A DNA stretch of 64,000 bases from Megamerina dolium (taxonomy: Eukaryota; Arthropoda; Insecta; Diptera; Megamerinidae). The notes beneath the pieces were generated by a model. The model worked only from the letters and a program-made list of their open reading frames with translations. It was not told the origin of the DNA and did no database searches. The stretch is taken from NCBI GenBank assembly GCA_963854835.1, contig OY978530.1:36905639-36969638 (forward strand). Reading direction: 5' to 3'. Each line of letters opens with the position of its first letter. Position 1 is the stretch's first letter. Positions 57,357 through 64,000 of the stretch are shown here, in pieces. The translations under genes and the position numbers were made by a program.

Positions 57357-59669
57357 ATGTGATGTCACCTTCATTTCTTAAGGGAGTTCTTCAAGTGGCG
57401 ACTACCGGGCAACTTCTTCCTGGCAGCCGCTGGGAGGCGGCTAAAGTGAGTGGCATAAACCTCCTCCGTTAGGGGTTGTTCGTTGGGCATGGGACCCTCC
57501 ACATAAAAACTTTAACCCAATGAAAAATCAAACCGTGCCTCGGATAGGGATACCCCTTTTTTGACAACGGATATTCACCTGGAATATCAGGTCCGTCTAT
57601 AGGGAAGGTGCCTCTATCCAGCTAATTGATGTCCTCGAAAAATGTAAGGCTGACATCACCGTACTTCAGGAAATGCGATGGATGGGACAGGGTTGCTCTA
57701 AAAAAAACATCCTATGATATATATTACAGTTGCCACGCAGGGAAGCACAAACTCGAATGCGGATTTTTTGTCAGTTAAAAACTGCGACTTCTTATTTAGC
57801 AGTTCACACCTGTGAACGAGCGGCTGCAACAATCCGCATTAAGGCAACAGTTTTTAACATTAGCCTAATATGTGTCTACACTCTAACGGATGAGGAGGAC
57901 AATGCGACCAAATAGAGCTTTTTTCAACTTCTCAAAGGGGTCTAATACCGCTGCCTCCGCCACGATATCAAAATCGTGCTTGCTGACTAATATTCCAGGG
58001 TGGGCAAGAAAAGTATCTTTGGTCCAACTATCGGAAATTTCAGGTTCCACCAGAACACCTCCGATAACGGAATGAGGCTGACCGACTTCGCCGCAGAACG
58101 AAACATGGTAATAAGTAGTACCATGCTTCCAGTGTGATGGACGTGAAATCAATCCGTGGCGCCAACATCGACTTTAATCGTTACCTTGCATTACCTGCAA
58201 AAGGCGAACGAAGTCCCACACGGAGAGCGCTTGACGTCAATAAGCTGCAATCACCAGATATAGCAAATGCTTCTGTCACTCGATTGTTGGATCCGCTTTT
58301 ACAGAACACTCCACCTCTTGATGATACATGCGCACAATAGACACCTATATCCCACTCCATAACTACTGCTGCTGAGGAAGTAATCGGTTTCTACCAGCCT
58401 CTGAGGAATGAGTGGTGTAACCAGGATTGTCACCACGCTACCGCAGAGAAAGGCACCGCCTATAGAAAAACTCTGCGTGCAGGTGCCACGAGAGTTGTTG
58501 AGGAGTGGTGCAGAAACAGCAGGAGTGCGGAGAGTCGCCTTTTCAGACGTAAGAAGACAGATCACTAAAAATGCGAGTGTAAGGAGATATAGATGTGTAG
58601 AGACAGGAATGAGACACGAAAATTCTTTGAGAAGATCAGCGCCTAAGTGGCGATTTAAATCCCATAGCTTCTTTCTGTCATGACAACAATAGAAATCTGG
58701 TTATAGATGTCCAGAGTATACTGAGCTTATGGAGAGAACACTTCTCCTTGTTACTGAATGGCGACGCCTTGAACAATTCCGCCAGTGGAGGAACTCTCCC
58801 GTACTCGCCCAATTACGGATGATGGTATAGAAGTTCAACCATCCGACCATTGTGAGGTCAGAGAGGCCATTTCTATGCTGAAAAACTACAACGCTACAGG
58901 TGCTGATGGCCTGCCTGCCGAGTTGTTTAAGACCGGAGGAGATGAGCTGCTCACCAACATGCACCAGCTCATAAGCAGAATATGGTCCAATGAAGGCATG
59001 CCCGATGTGTTCTCTATCCCTTACATAAGAAAGAAGACCCCACAATTTGCCCCTACTACCGTGAAATAAGTCCTCTTAGGATCGCATATAAGGTTCTATA
59101 GAGCATACTGTGTGAAAGATTGAAGCCTATGCTTAACAACCTTATTGGACTTTATCAGTGTGGCTTCAGAAATGAAAATCCACCATTGACCAGGTTTTCA
59201 CATTGCAACAAATTCTGGAGAAGACCCAAGAAAGACAGATCGACACACACCATCTATTTGTTGATTATAAAGCTTCTACACAACAATGTCTGAGTTCGAT
59301 ATTCCTGCGAAGCTCATTTGGTTTTGCAGAATGGCACTGTGTAAGTCCCATAGTGCAATGAAAATTGGGAAGTGAAGACAAAGTAATTCATTATCGTGCT
59401 TCTTCTTCAACCTTATTATGGAGAAAATTATACGTGCTGCTGATCTACGACATAATGGCACTATCTTCAACAAAAGTGTCATAATGTTAGCGTATGCCGA
59501 TGATATAATCGGCATGAACATGCGAGCAGTCAATGCAGCATTTTCAGAGTTGGAAAGATATTCGCGTCGAATAAGTCTTACGGTGAACGAGAGCAAGACG
59601 AAGGAGCTAGTGTCAACAAACAGAGAGTCCTGGCATTTTGTCCTTACATATGGCGCCGAAGCTTGGACA

Positions 59670-60803
<1,134 letters not shown>

Positions 60804-61294
60804 TTCCGCCCCCCTTGCAGGAATTCTGCAAAAGAGACGCAATATCCACTTCCAGGATGTTCAACAATATATATATATATAAAAAACTGAGTAACTTAAA
60901 AATAAAAGTATACGAGAAAAATTAAATTTAAAATTATACTCAAAATAAGAGATATATAACGTTAAGGTAAATATATGAATTAAAAAATTGCAAAGGAAGT
61001 AATATAAAAAAAAGAGAAATAACATTAAATCAATTCAAAATAAATTCAAAATTTTTATAGGCCGGGAGAGCTTACAAACAAAAAGAGAAACAATATAAAT
61101 TGAATTCAAAATTAAAAAGAGAAAAATTACAAAATAATGGGAAGTGTTATAAATTAAATTCAAAATTATAAAGAGAGAAACTTAAAATAATGTAATTCAT
61201 TAAGACAGAGGAAAAATCGGAAGAATATAATATAAATTAAAATATATAATTCAAATAGACAAAAAAAAACATTCTTTGAAAGTCCTAATTGCTG
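60804..61294 (-). other. BEL-C 3' untranslated region with polypurine tract
   Basis: AT-rich, non-coding. It ends next to the LTR with GCAAGGGGGGCGGAA in the minus sense, nearly identical to the BEL-B tract. Confidence 0.75.
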
Positions 61295-61912
61295 TTAGTA
61301 TAGGCTGCGCATCCATTCTGGAGGAGGGAATGAGGGAGTGGCAGATGTTGGCCCGAAGAGATTGCGGGATATGTTGCCCAAGAACATATTTGGCGACAGC
61401 AACTGGTACATCGGAGCAACATTGGGCAATATCGGCACCATACTAAACGGCATCATTGATGTAGAAGGCCTGGTTTGAATGCAGGCGCAGCTATTAGTAG
61501 ATGGAGCAGGGATATTCTGCGCTGGGTCACATCGGCATGAGTGTGCCGTTGCAGCTTCAGTAGCGCTCGGTCGGCGCTTCCTTGATGATTTTGGCGCCTT
61601 CTTGGTACGTTGTTGCACTCTTTCGTGTAGTAGGGTGTGATGCTTCGCCGAACACAATTGGCATCGCAGTACGCTAGTGCATCGTCGTGCCACGTGCGTA
61701 TACGCTAGGCAATTGAAGCAATAGCCGAATTTCTTCGCTACACCAGACCTCCTTTTCACCGACATTGCCAAGAAACGAGCACACAAACGCAGGGGATGAT
61801 CCTTATCACATATACGGCAATCGGGGCGTTTTTGCGTTTCAAATCTGTCTCGAAATTCTGGAGGAGGACGGACAGGACTGCCTCGTTTTGAGGATTTAGA
61901 TTTGGGCGCCAT
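61295..61912 (-). CDS. BEL-C third ORF: Gag-like triple zinc-knuckle protein in env position
   Basis: 205 residues, open. It starts MAPKSKSSKRGSPVRPPPEF, parallel to the BEL-B copy (MPPKKRVTGRESPARPP). Knuckles: CRICDKDHPLRLC, YCFNCLAYTHVARRC, CQLCSAKHHTLLH. A basic stretch RTKKAPKSSRKRR follows. The C-terminus is longer and Ser/Pro/Met-rich, with LLSPNMFLGNISR, which resembles FPMNLLFGNQTR of BEL-B. The ATG is 7 bases after GTTGTTCCAG, preceded by a T-rich tract: a splice acceptor as in BEL-B. It begins 67 bases after the pol stop. The domain is most like the nucleocapsid of BEL Gag; no membrane segment is seen, so it is not an Env. Function unknown. Confidence 0.82.
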   Translation of the reverse strand: MAPKSKSSKRGSPVRPPPEFRDRFETQKRPDCRICDKDHPLRLCARFLAMSVKRRSGVAKKFGYCFNCLAYTHVARRCTSVLRCQLCSAKHHTLLHERVQQRTKKAPKSSRKRRPSATEAATAHSCRCDPAQNIPAPSTNSCACIQTRPSTSMMPFSMVPILPNVAPMYQLLSPNMFLGNISRNLFGPTSATPSFPPPEWMRSLY

Positions 61913-61919
61913 GGGAAAA

Positions 61920-61956
61920 CTGGAACAACGAAAAAAAATAAAAAAAAAAACGGGAT
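61920..61956 (-). promoter_or_regulatory. Candidate 3' splice site before BEL-C third ORF
   Basis: Minus strand: CCCG, a run of ten T, A, a run of eight T, then CGTTGTTCCAG, located between the pol stop (61980) and the third-ORF ATG (61912). It is equivalent in place and composition to the BEL-B site. The donor is not identified. Confidence 0.6.
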
Positions 61957-61979
61957 GAGAATCATGTTACAGGTGTATT

Positions 61980-64000
61980 TTAGGGAGTGGACATAGGAAG
62001 CGCGACAAGTTTTACTATTGGCCGAGTTACGATTCCCTTGGCGGTGCGAATATCGGCGACACGCACATGGGAATTGGGACCAAGATATGTTTTTTGCACT
62101 CGTCCGAGTCTCCATTCGTTCGGAGGTAAGTGCTCTTTACGTATGACTACTAAATCGCCGATGCGAATGTCATTATTTGGGGACTGCCATTTCGTGCGTT
62201 TGTGCAGTTCCTTAAGGTACTCCTCCTTCCACCGAAGGCAGAAGGATTGGTGAATTACCTTAAGGCGTTGCCATCTATTAACCACACTTAAGGGTTGGTC
62301 TGAGACATCAGGCTCGGCCGGTGCCAATAAAGCCGAACCGATCAAAAAATGACCCGGTGTAAGGGGGGATAAGTCTGCAGGGTTGTCAGACATAGGACTT
62401 ATAGGCCTCGAGTTGAGACATGCCTCGATGCGGGAGAGTAACGTGCTAAATTCTTCAAGAGTATATTTCAGATTGGGGGAAAGCTTCTTCAAATGGGCCT
62501 TGAAGCTTTTAACACCGGCTTCCCATAGCCCTCCCATATGGGGAGCTCCAGCAGGAATAAATCGCCATTCCAAATCCTGATGGCTGTGGGAAGCTTCTAC
62601 GTGCTCACGTATGTTACGTAGAAACTTTTCGTTCTCAGCTCGTATAACACGAGAAGCACCAACGAAGGAAGTTCCGTTGTCGGAAAATAATGTCGACGGA
62701 CATCCACGACGGGAAAAGAAACGGGTAAATGCCGCAAGAAATGTAGGAGTGGTCATGTCACTCGTTGCTTCCAAATGTATTGCTTTCGTGGCAAAACACA
62801 CGAATACGCAAACATAGCCCTTTGTGATACGGCATGCGCGACCAATGTATGCCTTAATATCAAACGGTCCGGCGAAATCCACACCAGTCGTAGCAAAGGG
62901 TCTTGAGAGGGAGGTACGTTCGGGTGGCAACGCGGCCATTATCTGTGAATAATGCTTTTGCTTCTCAAGTACACATACTTTGCACTTGTGTACCGTAGTC
63001 TTCACTAGGTTCTTTAAGTTTGGAACCCAATACTCTAATCGGATTAGACGCAAAAGCAGCTGATTAGCGCTGTGCATGGAGACCAAATGCACAAACTCGA
63101 GCAATAATCGAGTAAAACGTCCAGCATATGGGAGAGTTATAGGGTATCTCTCTCTGTAAGAGAGAGCCGGGGAATGAACCAATCGTCCATTCATTCGCAT
63201 TATTCCACTTGAGTCGAGAAACGGATTAAGCGGGAGTAGTTCACTCTTTCGTGGAATTGCGATCTTTTTGGACAAATCAGCATATTCATGGGAAAAATGT
63301 CGCATTTGGCATAATACAATGAGTTTATTGCGGGTGGAAGTTATCTCTTCAGATGAAATGCTCAGGGAATTAAAACAATATTGGTCTCGTTTAGATGGCT
63401 GACAATTGTGATAAAATCGCAGTATATATGATATTACGCGAAGCGCACGTGGGAGAGCGGAAAACCGATCTAAAATATCATCGCTTTCAGCTAATCTAAC
63501 GAAATGCGATTTGATCAGCTTAGTTTCGGGAACATTGACCAATTCGGGATTTGGGTTTGTGTTCGGCCAATTTGAGCGTGGCATCTTTAACCACGATGGC
63601 CCTTGCCACCATAATTCATTATTGGCAAGTTCTTTAGCAGTAATACCACGAGTGGCCATATCGGCGGGATTTTCGATAGAACAAACATGAGACCAGTTTG
63701 AGTTTCCAATCTCAACGATGGATGAAACTCGATTCGCCACAAAGGTCGTCCAGTGACACGGCGGCTTGTTAAGCCAAGAGAGCACGATGGTCGAATCAGT
63801 CCAGGAAAATATAGTATATTTTGGGATTCGGAGTTGTAATTCCAAACGTGGTAGTGATAGGGTTTTAACTGGGGCAACACGGGTTTTTGCCGCAAATGAG
63901 TACGAACTTCACCAGTCGAATTCTCTATACGTATATATACTGCTGCAGCATAAGCTTTTTCCGAAGCATCGCAGAAGCCATGAAATTGAAGATTTGAGTC
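61980..64000 (-). pseudogene. BEL-C Pol (RNase H to C-terminus), partial at window edge
   Basis: 63845-61980 is open for 621 codons and carries the end of RNase H (SWTDSTIVLSWL), WTTFVANRVSSI, the NPADMATRG block, the integrase zinc region (ending HKCKVCVLEKQKHY), the DDE core (GVDFAGPF, LFSDNGTSFVG, MGGLWEAGVKSFKAH) and the DUF5641 tail (NEWRLGRVQKTYLG). Upstream, 64000-63845 has FHGFCDASEKAYAAAVYI but is out of frame because of a 4-base deletion near 63893. A block present in BEL-B between LPRLEL and QLRIPKYT is also missing. The integrase itself looks intact. Gag and most of RT lie outside the window. Confidence 0.92.

Overview
This window looks like repeat-rich, AT-rich chromatin of a higher fly. 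A tephritid-like or related acalyptrate dipteran is my inference, from the element mix: an env-bearing gypsy element primed by tRNA-Lys, a DD41D mariner relative, several BEL/Pao elements, RTE and R1-type LINEs, and long (AT)n arrays. I see no intact host gene, no rRNA and no functional tRNA. Almost every coding stretch belongs to a transposable element or a virus-like relic, and nearly all are broken.

Layout. 1-8135: a nearly complete 8.1 kb gypsy/errantivirus on the minus strand, sitting in an (AT)n array, with LTRs, a tRNA-Lys primer site, gag, pol, env, an extra small ORF before gag and a nine-copy repeat array in its leader. 9.2-10.2 kb: a weak inverted-repeat element. 11.2-12.0 kb: a dead gypsy gag-protease. 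12.58-13.47 kb: a TTAA-flanked piggyBac-like MITE. 13.68-16.05 kb: a mariner carrying a second mariner inside it. 16.4-17.4 kb: a DUF4780-like pseudogene. 17.6-18.9 kb: a DD41D transposon with clean TIRs. 19.0-24.3 kb: remains of gypsy elements in both orientations and of a copia element split by a solo BEL LTR. 24.66 kb: a tRNA-derived SINE. 25.2-28.1 kb: a decayed BEL element (BEL-D). 28.2-28.8 kb: a SANT-like gene relic. 28.8-31.1 kb: split RTE pieces. 31.1-32.1 kb: the 5' part of a PHD-ORF1 LINE. 33.5-36.6 kb: a nearly full RTE LINE. 36.6-38.5 kb: an R1-like LINE ORF1 plus the start of ORF2.

38.46-39.6 kb holds two divergent relic genes of a Polinton/adintovirus-like DNA element: a phospholipase-A2-like minor capsid protein and a packaging-ATPase P-loop. 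A LINE 3' end follows. BEL-A lies on the minus strand at 40.6-47.6 kb and shares one LTR with a second, truncated copy. BEL-B lies on the plus strand at 47.6-55.3 kb and contains a 610 bp tandem duplication. At 56.6-60.3 kb a large inverted repeat surrounds a second RTE copy. BEL-C lies on the minus strand from 60.2 kb to the window edge.

The most interesting signal is shared by BEL-B, BEL-C and, as a wreck, BEL-D. Each carries a third gene between pol and the 3' LTR, where env would be. It encodes a small protein with the triple zinc-knuckle pattern of BEL Gag plus a basic tail. In the two better copies the start codon sits 5-7 bases after a polypyrimidine tract ending in CAG, which suggests expression from a spliced subgenomic mRNA. 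I do not recognise a characterised family for this protein.
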